Below, piece after piece: positions 28,960-38,534 of a stretch of 50,738 nt of DNA (position 1 is its first letter; every line of letters begins with the position of its first letter). The notes beneath the pieces are model-generated. The model made no database searches, was not told where the DNA came from, and saw only the letters and a list, made by a program, of their open reading frames with translations. Made by a program: the position numbers and the translations under genes. The DNA is taken from contig SVNL01000005.1 of NCBI GenBank assembly GCA_015066925.1, forward strand, positions 1 to 50,738. Direction: 5' to 3'. The stretch is from Ruminococcus sp. Its GTDB lineage: Bacteria > Bacillota > Clostridia > Oscillospirales > Ruminococcaceae.

Positions 28960-31005
28960 ATGTCTAAATCAAAAAAACAAGTTAAAAAAGAGATGTCTGA
29001 AAATAAACAAAATGAAAATAATAAACTTTCCGAAAAAAATGAAGCAGCTGTTGAAAGTAATGTAAATGCTGCTACAGATATAGCTGTTGCTGAAAGCAAT
29101 GCAAATGCTGTTGCAGATGTATCTGCTGCTGAAAATACTGACGCTTCCGAAAACAGCGAAGATGCAGAAAATAATGAAGAAAAAATAAATATAATCGAAA
29201 AAGTCAAGAATTATATTAAGGGAATTGATTATCCTGCTGCAATAATGCGGTTGGTAGCTTCATATTTCATTGTAATGGCATATTTTGTCTTTAAAATGAA
29301 AGAAAAAATAAATCCTATTGATATGTGGCAGGAATTTATTGAAAAGATGCCTCTTGGAAGCTTTATCGGACTTATTTTTATTCTGTTTATTCTTATTACC
29401 AATCTCCATGACAGATTTAAAGAAAAGACAAATATAAGTGCAATATCATTATTTGTAGGTGCTATTTCACTTTCGTTTATATTTTTGTGGAAATCCGAGA
29501 ATTATTATTATTGTATAGGATTTATTTTCCTTTCAGCAATAGCTACATGGTTTTGCTATAATTATAACGGATTTAAATTTGTCGAATATCTACCTAAAAA
29601 AGCGGTATATGCAATTATAATTGTCTTCACAATATGTATGGCGGCATTTATTGCAGTATATACAATCTTTAAGCATCTTATATATTGGACCGCTACTTAT
29701 GATTTCGGAATTTTCTTGCAGATGTATCATTATATGGCTGAAACATTTGAGCCTGTTACTACTTGTGAAAGAAACAAGGTTTTATCTCATTTTGCGGTAC
29801 ATTTTTCTCCGATTTATTATTTGCTCCTTCCATTTTATTATATTTTCCCGTCAGCAAATACGCTTCTTATATCACAGGCTGTACTTGCTGCACTCGGAGC
29901 AATTCCATTGATGCTTATATGCAAAAACAGAAATTTTACAAATCTTGAAACAATTTCGTTCTCTGTTATTTATCTGTTTTGTTGTTCAATTGTAGGGCCA
30001 TGCTTTTATGATTTCCATGAAAATGCATTTCTTCCTGCACTTCTTATGTGGTTCTTCTATGCAATTGAGAAGAAGAAAACGGTTCTCATGTATATCTTTA
30101 TGGTACTTCTCCTCTTTGTAAAGGAAGATGCTGCACTTTATGTTGCATTAATAGGACTTTACTGTTTGTTCAACATGGAAAAGAAATATCACGGATTGCT
30201 TATTTTCTCAATTTCAAGTATTTACTTTGTTGTAGTTACAAGCCTTATGTCAGCGTATGGTGAGGGTGTAATGACATCAAGAACTTACGGCAATCTCATG
30301 ACAGACTATGAGGCAGGATTGCCTGAGGTTGTCAAAACGGTTGTTTTGAATCCTGTTTATTTCCTTACACAGTGTATTAATGAAGAATCATTCAGATTTT
30401 TCCTTCTTATGCTTGTTCCACTTGGATTTATGCCACTTTTATCGAAAAAGTTTTCGAGATTTTTCCTTGTAGCACCATTTCTTCTTATGAATCTCGCTTC
30501 AGGTTATCCATATGCGAAAAATACTGACTTCCAGTATGTATTTGGTACATCAACATGTCTTATCTTCTGTGCACTTGTAAATTATGATGATATAAAATCT
30601 AAGAAAAAGCAGTTTGTTCCTTTATTTATGAGTGTTGCGACACTTTGTACATTTGCTACTATGATAGGCGGAAAAACAGATTCATATGATGTGTATAAAA
30701 ACGGTAAAAAGGAATTCCAAAGACGAGATGCACTTCTTTCTGCAATACCTGAGGATGCTTCTGTTGCAGTATTTGATTCATTTTTGCTTTGTCATATAGC
30801 ACAGCGCGAAGAGGTTTATCTGTTGTCTGAAGAATACCTGACAAGACCGATTGACACAGATTTTGTTGTTATAAAGACAGGATATTCAGACCAGTGGATT
30901 GCTGATGAAATAAATATTATCGAATCAAACGGCTATAAGCCTTATGGAGCTAAAAACAGTATAATGTCTGTATATGTCAGTCCAGATTATAAAGGAGGAA
31001 AATAA
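28960..31005 (+). CDS. DUF2079 polytopic membrane protein (GT-C-like) with low-complexity N-terminus
   Basis: Multiple TM helices; ATYDFGIFLQMYHYMAETFEPVTTCE...HFAVHFSPIYYLLLPFYYIFPS matches the DUF2079 pattern. Confidence 0.82.
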   Translation: MSKSKKQVKKEMSENKQNENNKLSEKNEAAVESNVNAATDIAVAESNANAVADVSAAENTDASENSEDAENNEEKINIIEKVKNYIKGIDYPAAIMRLVASYFIVMAYFVFKMKEKINPIDMWQEFIEKMPLGSFIGLIFILFILITNLHDRFKEKTNISAISLFVGAISLSFIFLWKSENYYYCIGFIFLSAIATWFCYNYNGFKFVEYLPKKAVYAIIIVFTICMAAFIAVYTIFKHLIYWTATYDFGIFLQMYHYMAETFEPVTTCERNKVLSHFAVHFSPIYYLLLPFYYIFPSANTLLISQAVLAALGAIPLMLICKNRNFTNLETISFSVIYLFCCSIVGPCFYDFHENAFLPALLMWFFYAIEKKKTVLMYIFMVLLLFVKEDAALYVALIGLYCLFNMEKKYHGLLIFSISSIYFVVVTSLMSAYGEGVMTSRTYGNLMTDYEAGLPEVVKTVVLNPVYFLTQCINEESFRFFLLMLVPLGFMPLLSKKFSRFFLVAPFLLMNLASGYPYAKNTDFQYVFGTSTCLIFCALVNYDDIKSKKKQFVPLFMSVATLCTFATMIGGKTDSYDVYKNGKKEFQRRDALLSAIPEDASVAVFDSFLLCHIAQREEVYLLSEEYLTRPIDTDFVVIKTGYSDQWIADEINIIESNGYKPYGAKNSIMSVYVSPDYKGGK

Positions 31006-31961
31006 TGGAAAAAAAACAAGATAAAATTTCAATTATTGTTCCTTGCCATAATGAGCAGGAGGTCTTGCCGCTGTTCTTGGAAGAGGTTGAAAAAATATAT
31101 AAGCAGATGAACGAAAAATATAATGTTGAATTTGAGTATATATTTATAGATGACGGTTCAAAGGATAAGACACTTTCAATTTTGAAAGAATACGCAGAAA
31201 AGAATTCAAGAGTCAATTATCTTTCATTTTCTCGTAACTTTGGTAAAGAAGCCGGAATGTACGCAGGTTTACAGCATGCAAAAGGTGACTATGTGGTAAT
31301 TATGGACGTTGATCTTCAGGACCCGCCTGAACTAATGGACGAGATGTATAAGACTCTTATTGAAACAGATTATGACTGTGTTGCTTCATGCAGAGTTGAC
31401 AGAAAAGGTGAATCAAAAATACGTTCTGCTTTTGCTCATTCATTTTATAAGATAATTCGTAAAATATCAAAGGTTGATATTGTTGACGGAGCAAGAGATT
31501 TCAGAATGATGACAAGACAGATGGTAGACTCAATAGTTTCACTTGAAGAATATAACAGATTTTCAAAAGGAATTTTTGCATGGGTAGGCTTTAAAACAAA
31601 ATGGATTCCTTTTGAAAATATCAACCGTAAAGCAGGAACTACAAAATGGTCGTTCTGGAGTCTGCTTATTTATGCTATTGACGGTATTCTTGCGTTTTCT
31701 ACCGCACCGCTTGCACTTTCTGCAATATTGGGAATTATACTATGTGTGATAGCAATTATAATGGTATTTGTAATTATAGGTAAAACGCTGATTTTCGGTG
31801 ATGATGTGGCAGGTTGGCCGTCACTTGCATGTATCATGTGTTTCACATCGGGAATGTCAATGTTCTGTAATGGAATTATAGGGCTGTATGTGTCGAAAAC
31901 ATACTCAGAGGTTAAAAAGCGTCCACAGTACATTATAAAAACCAAGCATATAAATGAATAA
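31005..31961 (+). CDS. Glycosyltransferase family 2 (polyprenyl-phosphate hexosyltransferase-like)
   Basis: ISIIVPCHNEQEVLPLFLEEVE, DDGSKDKT, DVDLQDPPELMDEMY, two C-terminal TM helices; start overlaps the upstream stop. Confidence 0.92.
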   Translation: MEKKQDKISIIVPCHNEQEVLPLFLEEVEKIYKQMNEKYNVEFEYIFIDDGSKDKTLSILKEYAEKNSRVNYLSFSRNFGKEAGMYAGLQHAKGDYVVIMDVDLQDPPELMDEMYKTLIETDYDCVASCRVDRKGESKIRSAFAHSFYKIIRKISKVDIVDGARDFRMMTRQMVDSIVSLEEYNRFSKGIFAWVGFKTKWIPFENINRKAGTTKWSFWSLLIYAIDGILAFSTAPLALSAILGIILCVIAIIMVFVIIGKTLIFGDDVAGWPSLACIMCFTSGMSMFCNGIIGLYVSKTYSEVKKRPQYIIKTKHINE

Positions 31962-31988
31962 TTTAAATTGGGGGATATCAGGTGGCAT

Positions 31989-32336
31989 ATGTTGGATACA
32001 AATAACGAACGTGGAAGAGCGTATGCACTCATAATTGGTATTTATTTTATTGTAAAAGCGATAGTAAATAAGATTTTAGGTGACGATACGGGTAATATCA
32101 TATATGCAACTCTTGAAACTATAGTACTTTTTACAGGTCTTCAGTATGTTAATTTTGTAGTTGCGGGTGTAACTGCTTTTGTTGTACTGTATTATCTGAA
32201 GGGAAATTTATCGGCTCCTATTGATAACTTTATTTATATCATAGAGGGCGTAATTGATATTTTCTGTGCTTATGTACTTCTTTTTAATGTAAATGTAAAA
32301 GAGCATTTTACCAATAAATGGGTTATAAAAAAATAA
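31989..32336 (+). CDS. Small hypothetical membrane protein
   Basis: Predicted TM segments; closely downstream of GT2. Confidence 0.55.
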   Translation: MLDTNNERGRAYALIIGIYFIVKAIVNKILGDDTGNIIYATLETIVLFTGLQYVNFVVAGVTAFVVLYYLKGNLSAPIDNFIYIIEGVIDIFCAYVLLFNVNVKEHFTNKWVIKK

Positions 32337-32352
32337 AAAGGAATGATAATAA

Positions 32353-34758
32353 ATGAGTAAATATGATTATACTGCTGTTGAAGCAAAATGGCAGAAATAT
32401 TGGGATGAACATAAAACTTTTGAGGCATGTGATGATTATTCCAAAAAAAAGTTTTACGGACTTGTAGAGTTTCCATACCCATCAGGAAGCGGTATGCATG
32501 TAGGACACATAAAGGCTTATTCAGGACTTGAAGTAATAAGCCGTAAAAGACGTATGGAAGGCTATAATGTTCTTTTCCCAATCGGATTTGACGCATATGG
32601 TCTGCCAACTGAAAATACTGCAATAAAAACAGGTGTTCACCCAAGAAAAGTAACTGATAATAACATTGAAAAGTTTACAGCTCAGCTCAAAAAAGTAGGA
32701 TTTTCATTCGATTGGTCAAGAGTTATTGATACAACTGAGGAAAGCTATTATAAATGGACACAGTGGATTTTCCTTAAAATGTTTGAAAAGGGCCTTGTTT
32801 TCAGAGATAAAACATCTGTTAACTATTGTCCAAGCTGTAAGGTTGTTCTTTCAAATGAGGATTCTCAAGGCGGAAAATGTGATATATGTCATACTGATAT
32901 AGTTCAGAAAACTAAAGAAGTATGGTATTTAAGAATTACTGAATATGCTGATAAGCTTCTTGAGGGACTCGAAGAGGTTGATTACCTTCCAAATGTAAAA
33001 TTACAGCAGCAGAACTGGATTGGTAAATCAACAGGTGCATTTGTTGATTTTAAGATAAAAGAAAACGATGAAAAGCTTAAAATATACACAACACGTCCTG
33101 ATACTCTTTACGGAGTTACATTTATGGTAATTGCACCTGAGCATCCGATTATCGAAAAGTACAGAGACAGTATTAAAAATATTGCACTTCTTGATAAATA
33201 TAAGGCAGAAAGTGCAAAGAAAAGTGAATTTGAAAGAACTCAGCTTGTTAAGGATAAAACAGGTGTGAGAATTGATGGGCTAACAGCTATAAATCCTATT
33301 ACAGAAAAAGAAATTCCGATTTACATTTCAGACTATGTAATGATGGGTTACGGTACAGGTGCAATTATGGCTGTTCCTGCTCATGATACAAGAGATTATG
33401 ATTTTGCAAAAAAATTCGGAATTGACATAGTTGAAGTAATCAAGGGCGGAAATATCGCTGAAGAAGCATATACAGGCGATGGCGAAATGATTAATTCAGG
33501 TGTACTTAACGGTATTGACAACAAAAAAGATGCAATTGATAAGATGCTTGAATTGCTGGCAGAAAAAGGTTGCGGTGAAAAGGGTGTTCAGTATAAAATG
33601 AAGGACTGGGCATTCAACCGTCAGAGATATTGGGGTGAACCAATTCCGATTGTTCACTGTGAAAAGTGCGGAATGGTTGCTGTTCCATATGAAGAGCTTC
33701 CATTAAGACTTCCTGAGGTTGAAAACTTTGAACCAGGTACTGACGGAGAGAGTCCGCTTGCTAAAATTGATAGCTATGTAAATTGTAAATGTCCGAAATG
33801 CGGATGTGATGCAAAGCGTGAAACAGATACAATGCCACAGTGGGCAGGTTCTTCATGGTATTTCCTCCGCTACTGCGATCCAAATAATACAAATGAATTT
33901 GCTTCACAGGAAGCACTTAAATACTGGATGCCGGTTGATTGGTATAACGGTGGTATGGAACACGTTACACGTCATATGATTTATTCACGTTTCTGGCATA
34001 AATTCCTTTACGACCTTGATTTAGTGCCAACATCTGAGCCTTATGCAAAGAGAACTGCACAGGGACTCATTTTAGGTCCTGACGGTGAAAAAATGAGTAA
34101 GTCAAGAGGAAATGTAATTGATCCTAATGATGTTGTTGCTGAATACGGTGCAGATGTATTAAGACTTTATGTACTCTTTATGGGAGATTATGAAAAGGCA
34201 GCACCATGGAGTCAGTCAAGTATTAAGGGATGTAAAAGATTTATTGAGCGTGTATGGGGACTTCAGGATATTCTTGTTGATGGTGACGAGTACAGCGAAG
34301 GCTTGAAATCAAACTTCCATAAGACAATAAAGAAGGTAACCGAAGATATCGAAAATATGAAATTCAATACTGCTATTGCCGCAATGATGACATTGATCAA
34401 TGATATTTATTCGGCAGGTTCTGTGACAAAAGCAGAATATGCAGCGTTCTGTATGCTTCTTAATCCGTTTGCTCCACATATTACAGAGGAAATGTATAAT
34501 ATCGTTTTCAATGCTGTATTAAGTGAGCAGAGCTGGATACAGTACGATGAAGAGCTTTGCAAGGACGATATGATTGAAATTGTTATTCAGATTAACGGTA
34601 AGCTTAAATCAAAACTTATGATTCCTGCTGATGCTGATAAAGATACAGTTCTCAATATGGCACTTGAAGATGATAAGGTTAAGGAAGCTGTTGATGGCAA
34701 AAATATTATCAAGCAGATATATGTACCAAATAAACTTGTTAATTTTGTTGCAAAATAA
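32353..34758 (+). CDS. leuS: Leucyl-tRNA synthetase
   Basis: EFPYPSGSGMHVGHIKAYSGLEVISR, MSKSRGNVIDPNDVV. Confidence 0.98.
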   Translation: MSKYDYTAVEAKWQKYWDEHKTFEACDDYSKKKFYGLVEFPYPSGSGMHVGHIKAYSGLEVISRKRRMEGYNVLFPIGFDAYGLPTENTAIKTGVHPRKVTDNNIEKFTAQLKKVGFSFDWSRVIDTTEESYYKWTQWIFLKMFEKGLVFRDKTSVNYCPSCKVVLSNEDSQGGKCDICHTDIVQKTKEVWYLRITEYADKLLEGLEEVDYLPNVKLQQQNWIGKSTGAFVDFKIKENDEKLKIYTTRPDTLYGVTFMVIAPEHPIIEKYRDSIKNIALLDKYKAESAKKSEFERTQLVKDKTGVRIDGLTAINPITEKEIPIYISDYVMMGYGTGAIMAVPAHDTRDYDFAKKFGIDIVEVIKGGNIAEEAYTGDGEMINSGVLNGIDNKKDAIDKMLELLAEKGCGEKGVQYKMKDWAFNRQRYWGEPIPIVHCEKCGMVAVPYEELPLRLPEVENFEPGTDGESPLAKIDSYVNCKCPKCGCDAKRETDTMPQWAGSSWYFLRYCDPNNTNEFASQEALKYWMPVDWYNGGMEHVTRHMIYSRFWHKFLYDLDLVPTSEPYAKRTAQGLILGPDGEKMSKSRGNVIDPNDVVAEYGADVLRLYVLFMGDYEKAAPWSQSSIKGCKRFIERVWGLQDILVDGDEYSEGLKSNFHKTIKKVTEDIENMKFNTAIAAMMTLINDIYSAGSVTKAEYAAFCMLLNPFAPHITEEMYNIVFNAVLSEQSWIQYDEELCKDDMIEIVIQINGKLKSKLMIPADADKDTVLNMALEDDKVKEAVDGKNIIKQIYVPNKLVNFVAK

Positions 34759-34786
34759 CAAATTTTCATTTAATTATAAAATATGC

Positions 34787-34815
34787 TTGACATTATTAAT
34801 TCAATATGTTAAAAT
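34787..34815 (+). promoter_or_regulatory. Promoter of rpsU
   Basis: TTGACA (34787-34792), 17-nt spacer, TAAAAT (34810-34815). Confidence 0.82.
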
Positions 34816-34830
34816 TAGTTTATGATTTAG

Positions 34831-34939
34831 TATCATTCTTTTTGTAGGATGATAAGAGGTGTTTGATAACTAATATCCATTTGGATATTTAGTATATATG
34901 CCTTGCATTATGCAGGCTAACCTCTAAGTTAAGGGAGGG
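34831..34939 (+). ncRNA. Candidate structured leader of rpsU
   Basis: P0 34831-34839/34846-34854 (9 bp); P1 AGAGGT 34855-34860/ACCTCT 34920-34925 enclosing P2 34869-34878/34883-34893 and P3 34900-34907/34911-34917; ends at SD GGGAGGG. Confidence 0.65.
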
Positions 34940-34947
34940 AATGACAA

Positions 34948-35121
34948 GTGGCAGAAGTTCGTGTTGGTAAAAACGAGTCTTTAGATACAGCTCTTAAAAG
35001 ATTTAAGAGATCATGTGCAAAGGATGGCGTTATTGCTGAGGTTCGTAAGAGAGAACATTATGAAAAGCCTTCAGTAAAGCGTAAGAAGAAGTCTGAGGCA
35101 GCTCGTAAGCGTAAGTACTAA
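34948..35121 (+). CDS. rpsU: 30S ribosomal protein S21 (GTG start; absent from the supplied ORF track)
   Basis: Translation [66 protein letters not shown]. Confidence 0.97.
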   Translation: MAEVRVGKNESLDTALKRFKRSCAKDGVIAEVRKREHYEKPSVKRKKKSEAARKRKY

Positions 35122-35164
35122 TTCTTCGCAGATGCTCAATAGAGTAAATTATTACAATGTAAGA

Positions 35165-35192
35165 AAAAAGCGGGCATTTTTGCTCGCTTTTT
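35165..35192 (+). terminator. Terminator of rpsU
   Basis: AAAAAGCGGGCA-tttt-TGCTCGCTTTTT. Confidence 0.8.
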
Positions 35193-35255
35193 CATTTTAG
35201 TGCTGTTTCGACAAAATATTCATTGAATTTGTATTATAATTAATTGGAGGAGCTT

Positions 35256-35744
35256 ATGCTGCTTAGTTCAACACTGGCTTTCAGAAAGGTTAGCGATATC
35301 AGTCCCGAAATTTTAAAAAAGCTTGGGATTAAAGGATTAATTCTCGATGTTGATAATACATTGACTACTCATGATAATCCCAGACCTGCTGACGGAGTAT
35401 TGGAATGGCTGGATTTAATGAAGAAAAATAATATTAAGATGATAATTGTTTCAAATAATCATTTTCCAAGAATAAAGCCGTTTGCGGATATGCTTGGACT
35501 TGATTTTATACCTGATGGTAAAAAACCTCTTTCTGTAGGGTTTAAAAAGGCTATGCAAAAAATGGGAATTTCAAATAATGAAATTGCAGTTGTAGGCGAC
35601 CAGATATATACAGATGTATTGGGTGCAAATCTTATGAGGCTTAAAATGCTGTATGTTGTTCCGATTGAAAAAGAAAAAACTATGTTTTTCAAATTTAAAC
35701 GAAAAATGGAAATACCTTTTCTTCCAAAAAAATTTTATAAATGA
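35256..35744 (+). CDS. YqeG-family HAD IIIA-type phosphatase
   Basis: GLILDVDNTLTTHDNPRPADGVLEWL, IIVSNNHFPRI, VGDQIYTDVLGANLM. Confidence 0.92.
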   Translation: MLLSSTLAFRKVSDISPEILKKLGIKGLILDVDNTLTTHDNPRPADGVLEWLDLMKKNNIKMIIVSNNHFPRIKPFADMLGLDFIPDGKKPLSVGFKKAMQKMGISNNEIAVVGDQIYTDVLGANLMRLKMLYVVPIEKEKTMFFKFKRKMEIPFLPKKFYK

Positions 35745-35756
35745 GGAGCGATAAGA

Positions 35757-36188
35757 ATGATAAAAAAAATTCTCGTCATACATGGACCAAATCTTAATTT
35801 GCTTGGTGAACGTGAGCCTGGAATTTATGGCTCAAACGGAATTGATATGCTTAATAAAAATATAATTGAAAGAGCTAAAGAACAAGGTCTTGAATGTGAA
35901 ATATTCCAGTCAAATCATGAAGGTGCAATAATAGATAAGCTTCATGCGGCAAGACAAAAGTTTGAAGGTGTAATTATAAATGCAGGTGCATATACACATT
36001 ACAGCTATGCTATAAGAGATGCAATATCAGCAATAAAAATTCCATGTATCGAGGTTCATATCAGCAATGTTTTTGCCAGAGATGAATTCAGAAAGAATTC
36101 GGTAATTGCTCCTGTATGCAAGGGTTCAATCAGCGGTTTTGGATTTGGAAGCTATTACCTTGCAATAATGGCACTCTCGGAGATGTAA
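35757..36188 (+). CDS. aroQ: Type II 3-dehydroquinate dehydratase
   Basis: ILVIHGPNLNLLGEREPGIYG, FQSNHEGAIIDKLH, IINAGAYTHYSYAIRDA. Confidence 0.96.
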   Translation: MIKKILVIHGPNLNLLGEREPGIYGSNGIDMLNKNIIERAKEQGLECEIFQSNHEGAIIDKLHAARQKFEGVIINAGAYTHYSYAIRDAISAIKIPCIEVHISNVFARDEFRKNSVIAPVCKGSISGFGFGSYYLAIMALSEM

Positions 36189-36191
36189 TTA

Positions 36192-37259
36192 ATGAATAAA
36201 ACAGAAAAACTTTTTCAGAAGCTTGATGATAAAATCGATTGTGTACTGATAACATCGGATGTAAACAGAAGATATTTTACGGGAATGAAATCTTCAGCGG
36301 GCTGTTTAGTAGTATTGAGGGAAAAGTCATATCTGCTTATTGATTTCAGATATATTGAAAAAGCCAGAAATACGGTTAAAAATGCTGAAGTAATTGAACA
36401 GAACGATTTTATAAATCAGCTTAAAGAAATTTTCAAAAAACATAATGTCAGAAATATCGGTATTGAAGCCGAAAATATGACAGTAAAAGAATTTTCGTTA
36501 TATAAATCAAAGCTGAATAATTATAATTTTATAGATGATAATAATGTGAGCTCGGCGGTTAATATGCTCAGAGCTGTAAAAGATGATGAAGAGATAAATT
36601 GTATAAAAAAAGCACAGGAAATAGCTGAATATGCTTTTGATGAAATTATAAAGTTTATAAAAGTTGGCGTAACTGAACGTGAAATTGCAATGAAGCTTGA
36701 TTATCTTATGCTTGAAAACGGAGCTGAAGCAATTTCATTTGATACAATTGCTTTATCGGGAGCAAATACATCAATGCCGCATGGTGTTCCATCTGATAAA
36801 AAGGTTGAAAAAGGCGAATTTGTATTAATGGATTTCGGGGCTGTATATAAAGGGTATCATAGCGATATGACAAGAACTGTATGTGTAGGTGAACCAACTG
36901 ATGAAATGCTCAAAGTCTATAATATAGTTCTTAAAGCACAGAATGCGGCGATTTCATATGCGAAGGCAGGAATAACGGGAAGTGAACTCGATAATGTTGC
37001 AAGAACTATCATTAAAGAAAATGGTTACGGAAATTGTTTCGGACATTCTCTTGGACATGGTGTAGGAATGGAAATACATGAATTCCCGAATGCATCTTCA
37101 AAGAGTAATCATATTCTCCGTGAAAATGAGATTGTAACAATCGAACCCGGCATTTATATTCCCGGAAAATTCGGAGTGAGAATAGAAGATTTTGTTGTTT
37201 TAACTAAAGAATCCTGTATCAATATAACAAAATGTGAAAAAAATATACTATTCTTATAA
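36192..37259 (+). CDS. Xaa-Pro peptidase (M24B)
   Basis: LMDFGAVYKGYHSDMTRTVCVG, FGHSLGHGVGMEIHE, IEPGIYIPGKFGVRIED metal ligands; just upstream of efp. Confidence 0.93.
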   Translation: MNKTEKLFQKLDDKIDCVLITSDVNRRYFTGMKSSAGCLVVLREKSYLLIDFRYIEKARNTVKNAEVIEQNDFINQLKEIFKKHNVRNIGIEAENMTVKEFSLYKSKLNNYNFIDDNNVSSAVNMLRAVKDDEEINCIKKAQEIAEYAFDEIIKFIKVGVTEREIAMKLDYLMLENGAEAISFDTIALSGANTSMPHGVPSDKKVEKGEFVLMDFGAVYKGYHSDMTRTVCVGEPTDEMLKVYNIVLKAQNAAISYAKAGITGSELDNVARTIIKENGYGNCFGHSLGHGVGMEIHEFPNASSKSNHILRENEIVTIEPGIYIPGKFGVRIEDFVVLTKESCINITKCEKNILFL

Positions 37260-37277
37260 GAAATTTATAAGAAGGTA

Positions 37278-37306
37278 TTGCAAAAAATGTAGAAATGTAG
37301 TAAAAT
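37278..37306 (+). promoter_or_regulatory. Promoter of efp
   Basis: TTGCAA (37278-37283), 17 nt spacer, TAAAAT (37301-37306). Confidence 0.65.
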
Positions 37307-37348
37307 ATAGATATATACTATTATTGAATATACTTTGGAGGTAATTAT

Positions 37349-37906
37349 ATGATTTCAGCAGGTGATTTCAGAAACGGTGTTACATTTGAAATGGATGGTA
37401 ACGTTGTTCAGGTAATCGAATTTCAGCATGTTAAACCTGGTAAGGGTGCTGCTTTTGTAAGAACTAAGTTCAAGAATGTTATTACAGGTTCAGTTGTAGA
37501 ACGTTCTTTTAACCCAACAGAAAAATTTCCAACTGCTTTCGTTGAAAGAAGAGATATGCAGTATAGCTATAACGATGGCGATCTTTACTACTTTATGGAT
37601 ATGGAAACTTATGAACAGGTTCCGATTAATGCTTCTGTTCTCGGTGATAACTTTAAGTTCGTTAAGGAAGAAATGGAATGCAAAATTCTTTCATATAAGG
37701 GTAATGTTTTCGGTGTTGAACCACCTTTCTTTGTAGAGCTTGAAGTTACTGAAACTGATCCCGGCTTTAAGGGCGATACAGCTACAAATGCTACAAAGCC
37801 TGCTACACTTGAAACAGGTGCCGAGGTTAAGGTTCCTCTCTTTATCGAACAGGGCGATAAAATTAAGATTGATACAAGAACAGGCGAATATATGGAAAGA
37901 GCATAA
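37349..37906 (+). CDS. efp: Elongation factor P
   Basis: [43 protein letters not shown]. Confidence 0.97.
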   Translation: MISAGDFRNGVTFEMDGNVVQVIEFQHVKPGKGAAFVRTKFKNVITGSVVERSFNPTEKFPTAFVERRDMQYSYNDGDLYYFMDMETYEQVPINASVLGDNFKFVKEEMECKILSYKGNVFGVEPPFFVELEVTETDPGFKGDTATNATKPATLETGAEVKVPLFIEQGDKIKIDTRTGEYMERA

Positions 37907-37953
37907 GCTTTTTCATATAAATAAATCATATTATCTGAAAGGGGGAGCTATTT

Positions 37954-38436
37954 ATGAAGCTTACCGAAAAAATGTCATATTTACAGGGACTTATTGATGG
38001 TCTTGATATTGATTCATCAACAAAAGAGGGAAAAGCTCTTTTACAGATGACAGAAGTTATGAACGAAATGGTTATGTACGTTGAGGATTTACAGTCACAG
38101 GTGGACGAGCTTACTGAGCTTTGCGATATACTTGACGAAGACCTCGGTTCTGTTGAAGAAGACTTCTATGATTTCGATGACTGTGAATGCGGTGATGATT
38201 GTGATTGCGACTGCGATTGCGATTGCTGTGATGATGATGACGATTACGAATTTGATGATGATGAAGAGCTTTATGAAGTAACTTGCCCTACTTGTGGTGA
38301 TACAATTTTACTTGATGAAAGTATTATTGAGGAAGGTTCTATGAACTGTCCTAACTGTAATGAGCTTCTTGAATTCGATGATGAAAATCTCACTATCGAA
38401 GATATTGAAGAAATGACAAGTAATATTGAAGATTAA
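37954..38436 (+). CDS. CD1247 N-terminal-type protein with Asp-Cys tract and zinc ribbon
   Basis: MKLTEKMSYLQGLIDGLDIDSSTKEGKALLQM; DCDCDCDCC tract; CPTCG...CPNCNE ribbon. Confidence 0.75.
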   Translation: MKLTEKMSYLQGLIDGLDIDSSTKEGKALLQMTEVMNEMVMYVEDLQSQVDELTELCDILDEDLGSVEEDFYDFDDCECGDDCDCDCDCDCCDDDDDYEFDDDEELYEVTCPTCGDTILLDESIIEEGSMNCPNCNELLEFDDENLTIEDIEEMTSNIED

Positions 38437-38440
38437 TCTA

Positions 38441-38470
38441 AAAAGCAGTATCTTTTGATACTGCTTTTTT
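38441..38470 (+). terminator. Intrinsic terminator
   Basis: AAAAGCAGTATC-TTTT-GATACTGCTTTT followed by TT. Confidence 0.82.
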
Positions 38471-38482
38471 GTGAATCAGCTC

Positions 38483-38511
38483 TTGACAAGCAAATGAAAA
38501 TATAGTATAAT
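38483..38511 (+). promoter_or_regulatory. Consensus promoter of T-box-valS
   Basis: TTGACA (38483-38488), 17-nt spacer, TATAAT (38506-38511). Confidence 0.88.
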
Positions 38512-38534
38512 TAATTTGATATTTATAAAGGCTG

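Noticed and set aside
38194-38250. Short hexanucleotide repeat as a CRISPR or minisatellite
   Set aside because: In-frame coding repeat within an intact CDS; no spacers.
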